Assembly (NCBI GenBank): GCA_049242865.1
Contig: JBMLOR010000118.1
Location: 1 to 21,406, forward strand
Length of the DNA: 21,406 nt
DNA from: CAIVPM01 sp049242865
GTDB lineage: Bacteria > Bacteroidota > Bacteroidia > Chitinophagales > Chitinophagaceae
Direction of reading: 5' to 3'
Both the position numbers and the translations under genes were made by a program. Under the pieces are notes generated by a model that saw nothing but the letters and a program-made list of their open reading frames with translations, was not told where the DNA came from and ran no database searches. Below are positions 1-6,926 of the stretch, piece by piece; position 1 is the stretch's first letter; every line of letters begins with the position of its first letter.

Positions 1-130
1 AGTTGACATATTTAAAAATTTTGGCAAATGTAGCTTTAGTAGAATGATATTCTATCAATAATTTATAATAAAGAATAAATACATACAATCATCCTAATTA
101 TTATAAACAATATTCTAAAATAATTAATAA

Positions 131-156
131 AATCGTTATTAAAAGAATAAACGATT
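131..156 (-). terminator. possible terminator after the CDF gene
   Basis: A 7-bp perfect stem (AATCGTT / AACGATT) extends inward by ATT/AAT with one bulged base and a short A-rich loop. It lies about 40 bases past the stop of the minus-strand CDF transporter. Read on the minus strand it is followed by an AT-rich tract, not a clean T run, so it is only a moderate terminator candidate. Apart from this, bases 1-192 show no supported gene. Confidence 0.35.
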
Positions 157-192
157 ATATACAAAAACTTTTAAGTGAACGCTAGAAACATT

Positions 193-1068
193 TTATTCGT
201 GTGGTTCTATATGAATTAACACATGCCCAAGTTGAGGTAACTCATGCCGTAAAGTATCTTTTAAAACGTGGGCTATATGATGCCCTAGTTTTACAGTAAT
301 TGAAGCATCAACTGTGGCATGTAAATCAACATGAAACTTCATCCCTGATTTTCTGATAAAACATTTTTCCGTACCAATTATACCATCAACAGTTAAAGAA
401 ATTTTTCTAATATCTTCAATTAAATCGTCGTATACATGTTCATCCATAATTTCACTAAGAGCAGGTCTGAAAATTAAATAGCTATTATAAAAAATGAAGC
501 CAGAAGCAAAAAGTGCAGCCCAATCGTCGGCAGTTTCATAACCTTTTCCAAAATATAATGCAATTGAAATACCAATTAAAGCAGCTACAGAAGTTATGGC
601 ATCGCTTCTGTGATGCCAAGCTTCAGCCATTAAAGATGAACTATTAATTTCTTTTGCTTTTTTCATAACCAATTGAAAAGAAATTTCTTTCCAAATAATT
701 AATGGAATTAAAACAAATAATGTCCAGGGTTTTGGCAATTCGTGAGGCGTTTGAATATTTTGTATACTCACATAAGCAATTATAGTGGCAGAAATTATTA
801 AAAAACCAACTACTAAAAAAGTGATTAATGGCTCAGCTTTTCCGTGCCCATAGGGGTGATTATCATCGGCAGGTTTGTTTGAATATTTTAATCCAAATAA
901 AACTAGTAAAGATGAAAAAATGTCTGCAGTAGACTCTAACGCATCTGCAACAAGTGCATAAGAATTACCAGCAAAACCAGCAACAGCTTTGATTATTGCC
1001 AAAATTGCATTACTTGCAATACTTAAAAAAGTAATTTTTATTGCAGATTGTTTGTTTTGATTTGACAT
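193..1068 (-). CDS. cation diffusion facilitator (CDF) family metal transporter
   Basis: Predicted inner-membrane proton-driven exporter of divalent metal ions (Zn, Fe, Co or Mn; the substrate cannot be fixed). The 291-residue protein has about six hydrophobic segments and a cytoplasmic C-terminal domain rich in His. Family marks are the first acidic cluster DALES/D around residues 42-49, the HPYGHGKAEP loop at 71-80 and WHHRSD at 151-156, whose H152 and D156 form the usual HxxxD metal pair. Length is normal. An in-frame TTG lies nine bases upstream (1077), but ATG at 1068 is the more natural start. It is last in the trx-ldhA-CDF run, 52 bases after ldhA, so co-transcription is likely. Family confidence is high; specificity is unknown. 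Confidence 0.9.
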   Translation of the reverse strand: MSNQNKQSAIKITFLSIASNAILAIIKAVAGFAGNSYALVADALESTADIFSSLLVLFGLKYSNKPADDNHPYGHGKAEPLITFLVVGFLIISATIIAYVSIQNIQTPHELPKPWTLFVLIPLIIWKEISFQLVMKKAKEINSSSLMAEAWHHRSDAITSVAALIGISIALYFGKGYETADDWAALFASGFIFYNSYLIFRPALSEIMDEHVYDDLIEDIRKISLTVDGIIGTEKCFIRKSGMKFHVDLHATVDASITVKLGHHIAHVLKDTLRHELPQLGHVLIHIEPHE

Positions 1069-1120
1069 GAACGGCAAAACTATGACTTACCTGATTAAGT
1101 CATAATTATCAATTAGTAGT

Positions 1121-2113
1121 TTATAAATTAATTTCATTTACAGTGGCGTTGCCAGCTTCAAACTGTTGAATATTATTGATTGTAGTTTGTGCAATTTGTG
1201 TTAAAGCTTCGTGTGTAAGAAAAGCCTGATGAGCTGTGATTAATACATTGGGAAATGAGAGCAATCTACTGATATCATCATCTAAAATCAACTGCTCAGA
1301 TAAATCTTTAAAAAACAAATCTTGTTCTTGCTCGTACACATCAATGCCTAGATAAGCAATCTTTCCTTTTTTTAAAGCAGCGATAGTATCTTTTGTATGC
1401 AACAAACCTCCCCTACTAGTATTTATAAGCATTACATGTGGTTTCATCGCTTTTATAGCAACTTCATTAATGATGTGTTTAGTTTGTGGAGTAAGTGGGC
1501 AATGCAATGAAACAATATCTGCATTTGCAAATAAATTTTCTAAGGTAACATATTCCACTCCAACAGATTTTAAATAGTCTGATTCGTTTACATCATAAGC
1601 TATTACCTTACAACCAAACCCTAGCATAATTTTACAAAATGCAATGCCTATTTTACCTGTACCAATAACACCAACTGTTTTTTCAAATAAGTTAAATCCT
1701 GTAAGTTTATCTAACGAAAAATTTCCTTCTCGTACTCTATTATACGCTTTATGAGTTTTTCTATTTAGCGTTAGTATTAAAGCAACAGCATGCTCAGCAA
1801 CAGCTTGTGGTGAATAAGCAGGTACTCTATAAACTTTAATAGTAGCAGCCTGTGCTGCATTAATATCAACATTGTTAAACCCTGCACATCGGAGAGCAAT
1901 AAATTTTACGCCATTTTCTTTTAAAGCTGCTATAACTGTTGCATCAACTTTATCATTTACAAAAATACAAATGCCATCAAATCCGCTCGAAAGATTAACA
2001 GTTTGCAGAGTTAATGAAACATCGAAATAAAAAAATTGTATGGATGTATTTTGATTATTGGCTTCAAAATATAATTTGTCGTAGGGCTGTGTACTAAAAA
2101 AAGCAATTCTCAT
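1121..2113 (-). CDS. ldhA: D-lactate dehydrogenase (fermentative, NAD-dependent 2-hydroxyacid dehydrogenase)
   Basis: Predicted to reduce pyruvate to D-lactate with NADH in the cytoplasm. The 330-residue protein has the D-2-hydroxyacid dehydrogenase layout: an N-terminal catalytic half with LRCAGFNNVD (residues 74-83), which is characteristic of LdhA; the nucleotide-binding GTGKIG (151-156); and the catalytic trio Arg234 (in NTSRGG), Glu263 (in DVYEQEQDLFF) and His295 (in AHQAFLT). These agree to within one residue with the Arg/Glu/His numbering of lactobacterial D-LDH. Only one base separates its ATG from the stop of the upstream thioredoxin gene, so the two are surely co-transcribed. Pairing with thioredoxin and a metal exporter suggests an anaerobic or redox-stress operon, which is inference. 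Another 2-hydroxyacid substrate is possible but less likely. Confidence 0.9.
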   Translation of the reverse strand: MRIAFFSTQPYDKLYFEANNQNTSIQFFYFDVSLTLQTVNLSSGFDGICIFVNDKVDATVIAALKENGVKFIALRCAGFNNVDINAAQAATIKVYRVPAYSPQAVAEHAVALILTLNRKTHKAYNRVREGNFSLDKLTGFNLFEKTVGVIGTGKIGIAFCKIMLGFGCKVIAYDVNESDYLKSVGVEYVTLENLFANADIVSLHCPLTPQTKHIINEVAIKAMKPHVMLINTSRGGLLHTKDTIAALKKGKIAYLGIDVYEQEQDLFFKDLSEQLILDDDISRLLSFPNVLITAHQAFLTHEALTQIAQTTINNIQQFEAGNATVNEINL

Positions 2114-2114
2114 A

Positions 2115-2405
2115 TTAGGGTAGTTTTATAACGTGTAATAATTCTTGTTTACTAACTACCCCACTTTTACGCCAAATAATTTTGCCATTTTTAAATAGCA
2201 TTAAAGTAGGTACGCCTTGAATTTGAAATTGTTGTGCAGTGGTAGGATTTTTATCAACATCAATTTTAATGATGCTTGCTGTTTCGCCAACTTCATCTTT
2301 AACCTGTTTTAAAATGGGCGACATCATTTTGCATGGACCACACCATTCGGCAAAAAAATCTACCAATACGGGCTTATCTTGATTTATAATTTCAGTAAAA
2401 GTCAT
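2115..2405 (-). CDS. thioredoxin
   Basis: Small cytoplasmic disulfide reductase of 96 residues, slightly shorter than E. coli TrxA. The active site WCGPC is at residues 21-25, and the cis-proline loop VPTLMLF follows about 40 residues later. No signal peptide is present. It is the first gene of a minus-strand run with ldhA (1 base apart) and the CDF transporter. The 246 bases upstream are non-coding and should hold the operon promoter; a TATGTTTG box is visible at 2539-2546. The protein is too generic to say which partners it reduces. Confidence 0.93.
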   Translation of the reverse strand: MTFTEIINQDKPVLVDFFAEWCGPCKMMSPILKQVKDEVGETASIIKIDVDKNPTTAQQFQIQGVPTLMLFKNGKIIWRKSGVVSKQELLHVIKLP

Positions 2406-2538
2406 AATTTTTTATTTTATTGCTTAAAAACTTACTTCATTTTTTGTTTATTTTTTGAAATAGATACATTACACCCATTTATGCCACAACAACTTGTGTT
2501 AAAAATTGCCATTGAACAAAATAATTAACCAACAATAC

Positions 2539-2560
2539 CAAACATAACATCGCTTGTTAT
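2539..2560 (-). promoter_or_regulatory. possible -7 box and overlapping 17-bp inverted repeat upstream of trx
   Basis: On the minus strand TATGTTTG (2539-2546) matches the Bacteroidota -7 consensus TAnnTTTG. No clear TTTG -33 box lies at the expected 19-20 bases upstream. Where that spacer should be is an inverted repeat, ATAACA-TCGCT-TGTTAT (2544-2560). A weak -33 with an operator in the spacer is what an activator-dependent promoter can look like. The leader to the trx ATG would be about 125 nt. Confidence 0.35.
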
Positions 2561-2651
2561 TAATGCTTGGCTAATAATAATAACTCCAAATACGAGTCAA
2601 AGTATTCTAAATAAATTCCATTTAGCCAATAACAATGATTTCATACAAAGC

Positions 2652-3338
2652 TTAATTTTTTATTTTTGAAATGATTGAATTTAAATCAATCAAACCCTGA
2701 GTTCTAAAAACTTCTACTCCTTTTTTAAAGTAAATTAGGGTAGGCATTTCTTCAATAGCAAATGCTTTTGATAAAGCCTCCTGCTCGCTTACATTAATTT
2801 TAATCACTTTAAATTTTTGCTGTAAACTATCAATTGTAGGTTCCATTTTTTTACAAGGAGGACACCAAGGTGCTCCAAAATCTACAAACACATTTTCATA
2901 CTGTTTTAAATCGGATATAAATGTTTCTATTTGTAGTTGTGGAACTTCTATTCCTTTTTCAATTGGCATATTCGCTTGCTTCCATTTATTTATGCCACCT
3001 TGCAAATTATAAACTTTTGTAAAGCCTTTACTGTAAAGCCACTGCATAGCACTATTGCTTCTTATACCACTTAAGCAATATACTAATACAGTTTTATGTT
3101 TGTCTAAAGCTTGTACTCTTTTTGCAAATTCAACTTCGTTGTTCCAATCTGCTTGTAATGCTTGTGGCAAATGGCCACTGTTATATTCTGTTATGCTTCT
3201 AACATCCAATAATTGAGTTTCATTTTGTTTAAGTTCCTTATCAAATGCAGCAACTGGAATACTTTGTGCTGAAGCATTTTTACAAGCCAAAAAACTAATA
3301 ACACAAAAAACAAAAAGTACTTTTCTAACATTTATCAT
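2652..3338 (-). CDS. exported rhodanese-thioredoxin fusion protein
   Basis: A 228-residue two-domain protein. Residues 1 to about 25 form a Sec signal (hydrophobic VLFVFCVISFLAC, then ASAQ); SPI cleavage after ASA fits better than the imperfect lipobox around Cys19, though a lipoprotein is possible. Residues 35-125 are a rhodanese domain with the catalytic Cys88 in YCLSGIRS. Residues 135-228 are a thioredoxin domain with WCPPC at 158-162 and the cis-Pro loop EMPTLIYF. The predicted site is the periplasm, where it may move persulfide sulfur and reduce the product or a disulfide. It sits 6 bases after a DUF2892-type membrane protein, an arrangement resembling E. coli YgaP split in two. The signal peptide start is an ATG. 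Confidence 0.88.
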   Translation of the reverse strand: MINVRKVLFVFCVISFLACKNASAQSIPVAAFDKELKQNETQLLDVRSITEYNSGHLPQALQADWNNEVEFAKRVQALDKHKTVLVYCLSGIRSNSAMQWLYSKGFTKVYNLQGGINKWKQANMPIEKGIEVPQLQIETFISDLKQYENVFVDFGAPWCPPCKKMEPTIDSLQQKFKVIKINVSEQEALSKAFAIEEMPTLIYFKKGVEVFRTQGLIDLNSIISKIKN

Positions 3339-3344
3339 AAATAA

Positions 3345-3548
3345 TTATTTAGTCTTACAAGTGTTTAGTCCTAATACAGTATACAAAGGACAAAAACTAA
3401 TTACACTTGTAAGCAAAAAAATAGCTGCAATAATAATTGCAATCCATGCAAATGTACCACTAAATGTTTTGGTAAAATATAAAGCAACTAATACAGAAGC
3501 AATTACCAAACGAATAAACTTATCTAAACTACCCATGTTCTTTTTCAT
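3345..3548 (-). CDS. DUF2892-type small membrane protein (YgaP-like)
   Basis: A 67-residue protein with two hydrophobic helices (about residues 11-26 and 32-50) and a C-terminal CPLYTVLGLNTC motif. MGSLDKFIRL near the N-terminus followed by two helices and a CPLY-LG-NTC end is the signature of the DUF2892 family, found fused to rhodanese in YgaP or as an independent inner-membrane protein. It is first in a two-gene operon with the exported rhodanese-thioredoxin protein. The two conserved Cys could exchange thiols or persulfides with that partner; this is inference. Its upstream region is shared with the divergent cbb3 cluster and contains a Crp/Fnr-like box. Confidence 0.85.
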   Translation of the reverse strand: MKKNMGSLDKFIRLVIASVLVALYFTKTFSGTFAWIAIIIAAIFLLTSVISFCPLYTVLGLNTCKTK

Positions 3549-3615
3549 AAATTAAAATATTTAAATTAACTAATATTTAAAATGCAAAGTTCTATCAAAT
3601 ATTAAAGCTTAAAAC

Positions 3616-3629
3616 ATGATAAAAATCAT
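3616..3629. promoter_or_regulatory. Crp/Fnr-family box in the divergent promoter region
   Basis: The 14-bp perfect palindrome ATGAT-AAAA-ATCAT contains TGAT-N4-ATCA, the core of the FNR/Crp-family site TTGATnnnnATCAA. It lies between the divergent starts at 3548 (DUF2892 operon) and 3702 (cbb3 cluster). On the minus strand a TTTG (3596-3599) follows about 25 bases downstream, which would put the box near -60 of that promoter. On the plus strand it is 73 bases from the first ATG. Oxygen-responsive control of cbb3 genes by this regulator family is well known in other bacteria; binding here is predicted only. Confidence 0.6.
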
Positions 3630-3701
3630 ATTTCTACCTATTGTTTATCATTTTTAAAACATGCTAGGTGTAACATTTTTGCATTGTAAATAACATCATT
3701 T

Positions 3702-4253
3702 ATGTGTGCAACAGTTAACAAGTATGAATCTAAAGTACATAAACTTCAACACTTTATTTATCCTGAAATTAATGCATTAATTGAAGAAACTTTATGTTTT
3801 ATTAATGTATACAATTATGAAAATCTTGAAGAAAAACTACATAAACTTCAAGAAGAATTTTTAAGCTTGATTCATATTGAAAATAAACTTGTATTTCCTG
3901 TAGTATTATCTGTATTTAAAAAAGATTTCGATTTTGCATTCTTTCCAAATACACATGAAATAATACAATTAACTGCTTGTAAAGAAACTAAAGTAAACAA
4001 CTATTTAAGTCATATAAAACAAATAGTTGACCTTGACGAAAATAATCTTAAGAATGATTTTGAAGTTCAATTATCTAAACTATTTAACTTATTTGATTTA
4101 AGTTATTTGCCAGCCAAAAAAAGGTGGACATCGATGCTGCAAATGCTCTCTCCAAAAGCAGTGCAATGCAATAATAGAGATACAGATGGTTGCAGATGTG
4201 GTAATAAAAATAATGAGCCTCTAAATCACAAACAACAACATCATAATCATTAA
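3702..4253 (+). CDS. hemerythrin-like protein with Cys/His-rich tail, head of the cbb3 cluster
   Basis: A 183-residue soluble, mostly helical protein without signal peptide. Residues 10-65 carry spaced His and Glu (HKLQHF near 13-18, then IHIENKLVFPVV near 57-68); ENKLVFP resembles the ENNVLFP of the second hemerythrin half of the iron-sulfur repair protein YtfE/RIC, but the His is not at the usual distance and no second HxxxE-FP copy is clear. A possible further ligand region is NTHEII near 82-87. The last 30 residues are unusual: Cys in CNNRDTDGCRCG and a tail with five His, suggesting metal binding. It ends 13 bases before ccoI and follows an Fnr-like box, so it probably belongs to the oxidase operon. 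Roles in oxygen/NO sensing or metal supply are guesses; the family call is tentative. Confidence 0.5.
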   Translation: MCATVNKYESKVHKLQHFIYPEINALIEETLCFINVYNYENLEEKLHKLQEEFLSLIHIENKLVFPVVLSVFKKDFDFAFFPNTHEIIQLTACKETKVNNYLSHIKQIVDLDENNLKNDFEVQLSKLFNLFDLSYLPAKKRWTSMLQMLSPKAVQCNNRDTDGCRCGNKNNEPLNHKQQHHNH

Positions 4254-4266
4254 GTTTTGTAGCAAC

Positions 4267-6678
4267 ATGAATAACACCAACAACATACAACAAAATACTA
4301 GTTGTTATCACTGTGGCAATGATTGTGGTAATCATGCTATTAAAGCATACGACCATCAATTTTGTTGTCAAGGTTGTACATCTGTTTATGAAATTCTTGA
4401 TAGAAATAACTTATGCAATTATTACAACATCAACAATCATCCTGGCTTAAGCCAAACAACAACAATAAACAAAAACAAATTCGAGTACTTAGATAGTCAA
4501 GAAGTTATAAAACAGCTAATTAAATTTAGCAATAACAATACCATTCACATACAATTTTACTTGCCTCAAATGCACTGTAGCAGTTGTGTTTGGCTATTAG
4601 AACAATTACATAACATTAACAATGGTATAGAAAGTTGTACAGTAAATTTTGTAAACAAAGAGGTTTTTATAATCTATGATCAATCCAAAACAAGTTTAAG
4701 AAAAGTGGTAGAAACCTTAACTAGTGTTGGTTACGAACCTTATATAAATTTAAACAGTATTAATACAAATTATACAGCACCAAACAATAAAAAAAGAATT
4801 CTAAAAATAGGAGTTGCAGGGTTTTGTTTTGCTAATATAATGATGCTCAGTTTCCCAGATTATTTAGCTGGAGATTATACTATAGAGCCTATTATAAAAA
4901 ATGGTTTACAAATTATTGCTATTATATTATCTATACCTGTTTTACTCTATGCTGCTCAAGAATTTTTTACATCGGCTTATTATGGAATAAAGAATAAGTT
5001 TCTAAATATTGACGCTCCTGTAGCTATAGCAATAGTCATTACTTTTTGCAGGAGCGTCTACGAAATATTTACCCACCAAGGTAATGGATATTTAGATAGT
5101 ATGAGTGGCATTGTTTTTTTTATGCTAGTAGGAAGATGGTTACAAGAAAAAACTTACACCTCAATTTCGTTTGATAGAGATTACAAATCTTTTTTTCCTG
5201 TGGCTTTGCAAGTAGTAGCAGAAAAAAAAACAAAAACAACTTTATTAAATGATATAAAAGAAAATGATGTTGTAGCCATTCATCATAATGAAATTATACC
5301 AATTGATGGTATTGTTAGCAAAGGTAACTGCCTTATTGATTACAGCTTTGTAACTGGCGAACAAACCCCTGTAAAAAAAGAAATAGGAGAACTTGTGTAT
5401 GCAGGTGGCAAACAAGTTAATGGTAAAATTGAACTGCTAGTAGTAAAACCTGTAAGCCAAAGTTATTTAACCACTTTATGGAACAATGAAGCATTTAAAA
5501 GAAAAGAAAAAATAGAACCCAACATATTTGATAACATAGCAAAATACTTTACTTACATAGTACTCACAATTGGCATTTGTGCTGCCTTTTATTGGTTTTT
5601 TAATGATAATACAGCAAACATGCTTAATGCCTTAACCACTGTTTTAATAGTAGCATGCCCTTGTGCTTTGTTACTGGCATCAAACTTTGCAAATGGTAAT
5701 GTATTAAGAATTTTTGGTGCTAATAATTTTTATGTAAGAGATGCTAGTGTATTACTACAACTAAAAAAATTATCACATATTGTTTTTGATAAAACTGGAA
5801 CATTAACAGAAAGTCAAAATAATGCTATTGAATACGATGGAAAAATAATTAACCAAGTTTTAGAAGTAGAAATTGCTAGCATTTTAAATCAGTCAAATCA
5901 CCCACACAGCAAGGCTTTAATAAAATTTTTGAATATAGAAAACACTATAAATGTTGAATACTATAAAGAGTTTGAAGGCCAGGGTATTGAAGCATGGATA
6001 AATGATCAACATATAAAAATTGGTTCAGCAAATTTTGTAAATGCCACTAAAACTAAGGCTAATGCGTCAGAAGTGTTTGTAAAAGTTGATCAAGATATTG
6101 TTGGAAAATTTATCATCAAAAATGCGTACAGAAAAAATATTTTTAATCTACTAAAAGCTTTAAAACAAGATTATCATATATCAGTAATTTCAGGTGATAA
6201 TAATGCCGAAGCAAAGGTGTTGAGTAGTGCATTACACTATAATGCAAACTTATTATTTAATCAATCGCCCATTAACAAACTCGAGTATATTAAAAAAATA
6301 CAAAGCAACAACAACAATATTGTAGCTATGGTTGGCGATGGTTTAAATGATGCAGGTGCATTAAAGGCAAGCAATGTGGGTATTGCCATTGCTGATAATA
6401 ACAACAATTTTACGCCAGCTTGTGATGCTATTTTACAAGCAAACTCCATAACTAAACTAAATTCTTTTTTGCAATTAGCTAAAGCAAATGCTACAATTAT
6501 TTTCATCACATTTTGTATTTCTGCTGTATACAATGCAATAGGATTATACTATGCAGTACAAGGTACACTATCGCCTGTAATAGCTGCTATTCTTATGCCT
6601 GCAAGTTCAATTACAATTATTTTTTGTACTTATTATTTAACCAAAATGATGGCAAAAAAATATGGATTGAATACTTGA
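4267..6678 (+). CDS. ccoI: copper-translocating P1B-type ATPase for cbb3 assembly (CcoI/FixI)
   Basis: An 803-residue inner-membrane ATPase that exports copper needed to build the CuB site of cbb3 oxidase. In order: a Cys-rich N-terminal domain (C13, C16, C20, CCQGC at 33-37); an HMA domain with CSSC at 104-107; membrane helices from about 180; the TGE actuator loop at 363-365; the ion-site CPC at 464-466; the phosphorylation motif DKTGT at 508-512; the NHPHS nucleotide loop at 544-548; GDGLND at 690-695; and MPASS in the last helix at 777-781. The Cys-rich domain before the HMA and the position before ccoS and ccoN mark the CcoI/FixI subgroup and not CopA detoxification pumps. A promoter of its own was not seen; it should be read from upstream of 3702. 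Confidence 0.95.
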   Translation: MNNTNNIQQNTSCYHCGNDCGNHAIKAYDHQFCCQGCTSVYEILDRNNLCNYYNINNHPGLSQTTTINKNKFEYLDSQEVIKQLIKFSNNNTIHIQFYLPQMHCSSCVWLLEQLHNINNGIESCTVNFVNKEVFIIYDQSKTSLRKVVETLTSVGYEPYINLNSINTNYTAPNNKKRILKIGVAGFCFANIMMLSFPDYLAGDYTIEPIIKNGLQIIAIILSIPVLLYAAQEFFTSAYYGIKNKFLNIDAPVAIAIVITFCRSVYEIFTHQGNGYLDSMSGIVFFMLVGRWLQEKTYTSISFDRDYKSFFPVALQVVAEKKTKTTLLNDIKENDVVAIHHNEIIPIDGIVSKGNCLIDYSFVTGEQTPVKKEIGELVYAGGKQVNGKIELLVVKPVSQSYLTTLWNNEAFKRKEKIEPNIFDNIAKYFTYIVLTIGICAAFYWFFNDNTANMLNALTTVLIVACPCALLLASNFANGNVLRIFGANNFYVRDASVLLQLKKLSHIVFDKTGTLTESQNNAIEYDGKIINQVLEVEIASILNQSNHPHSKALIKFLNIENTINVEYYKEFEGQGIEAWINDQHIKIGSANFVNATKTKANASEVFVKVDQDIVGKFIIKNAYRKNIFNLLKALKQDYHISVISGDNNAEAKVLSSALHYNANLLFNQSPINKLEYIKKIQSNNNNIVAMVGDGLNDAGALKASNVGIAIADNNNNFTPACDAILQANSITKLNSFLQLAKANATIIFITFCISAVYNAIGLYYAVQGTLSPVIAAILMPASSITIIFCTYYLTKMMAKKYGLNT

Positions 6679-6686
6679 AAATCACA

Positions 6687-6753
6687 GCCACAAAGACAAT
6701 AAGGCACATAAGAATTATTACAACAACACATCGTGCCTTTGCGACGTAGTGGC
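6687..6753. repeat. imperfect 21-nt-arm hairpin between ccoI and ccoS
   Basis: Arms at 6687-6707 and 6733-6753 begin and end with GCCAC/GTGGC and GGCAC/GTGCC; 15 of 21 positions pair. The wording (CCACAAAGACA... CTTTGCGACGTAGTGGC) resembles a dispersed intergenic repeat common in many bacterial genomes, but copy number here cannot be seen. It lies inside an operon, so it may act as a processing or mRNA-stability element. Confidence 0.5.
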
Positions 6754-6767
6754 ATCAAAAAAAAATT

Positions 6768-6926
6768 ATGAGTGTACTTCTAATATTATTAATCATCAGC
6801 ATCATTATAGCCACTGGCTTTTTGGTTGCTTTTTTATGGAGTGTTAACAATAACCAATTTGATGACATAGAAATGCCACAGCACAAAATTTTATTTAAAA
6901 ATAATTTAAACAATAATAAAATATGA
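6768..6926 (+). CDS. ccoS: cbb3 oxidase maturation protein CcoS
   Basis: A 52-residue single-span membrane protein: hydrophobic residues 2-24, then FLWSVNNNQFDDIEMPQHK, followed by ILF. The pattern of a membrane helix followed by W-x5-QFDD-E-P---ILF is the CcoS signature, needed in other bacteria for putting heme and copper into CcoN. Its ATG at 6768 is the only sensible start. The stop overlaps the ccoNO start as ATGA (6923-6926), so the two are translationally coupled. It sits between ccoI and ccoNO, as expected for this assembly set. Confidence 0.93.
   Translation: MSVLLILLIISIIIATGFLVAFLWSVNNNQFDDIEMPQHKILFKNNLNNNKI

Noticed and set aside
2..61. Open plus-strand frames at the left edge (about 14-19 codons)
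   Set aside because: Two plus frames are open to the edge and neither gives a recognisable protein end; nothing distinguishes them from chance in AT-rich DNA.
3361..3555. Plus-strand frame opposite the DUF2892 gene, and similar antisense frames inside ccoI, ccoNO, ccoG and smc
   Set aside because: They lie wholly opposite or within well-supported genes and show no family motif; they arise from low-complexity codon use.
4267..6678. CopA-type copper detoxification pump
   Set aside because: The Cys-rich domain before the HMA domain and the position before ccoS-ccoNO indicate the CcoI/FixI assembly pump.
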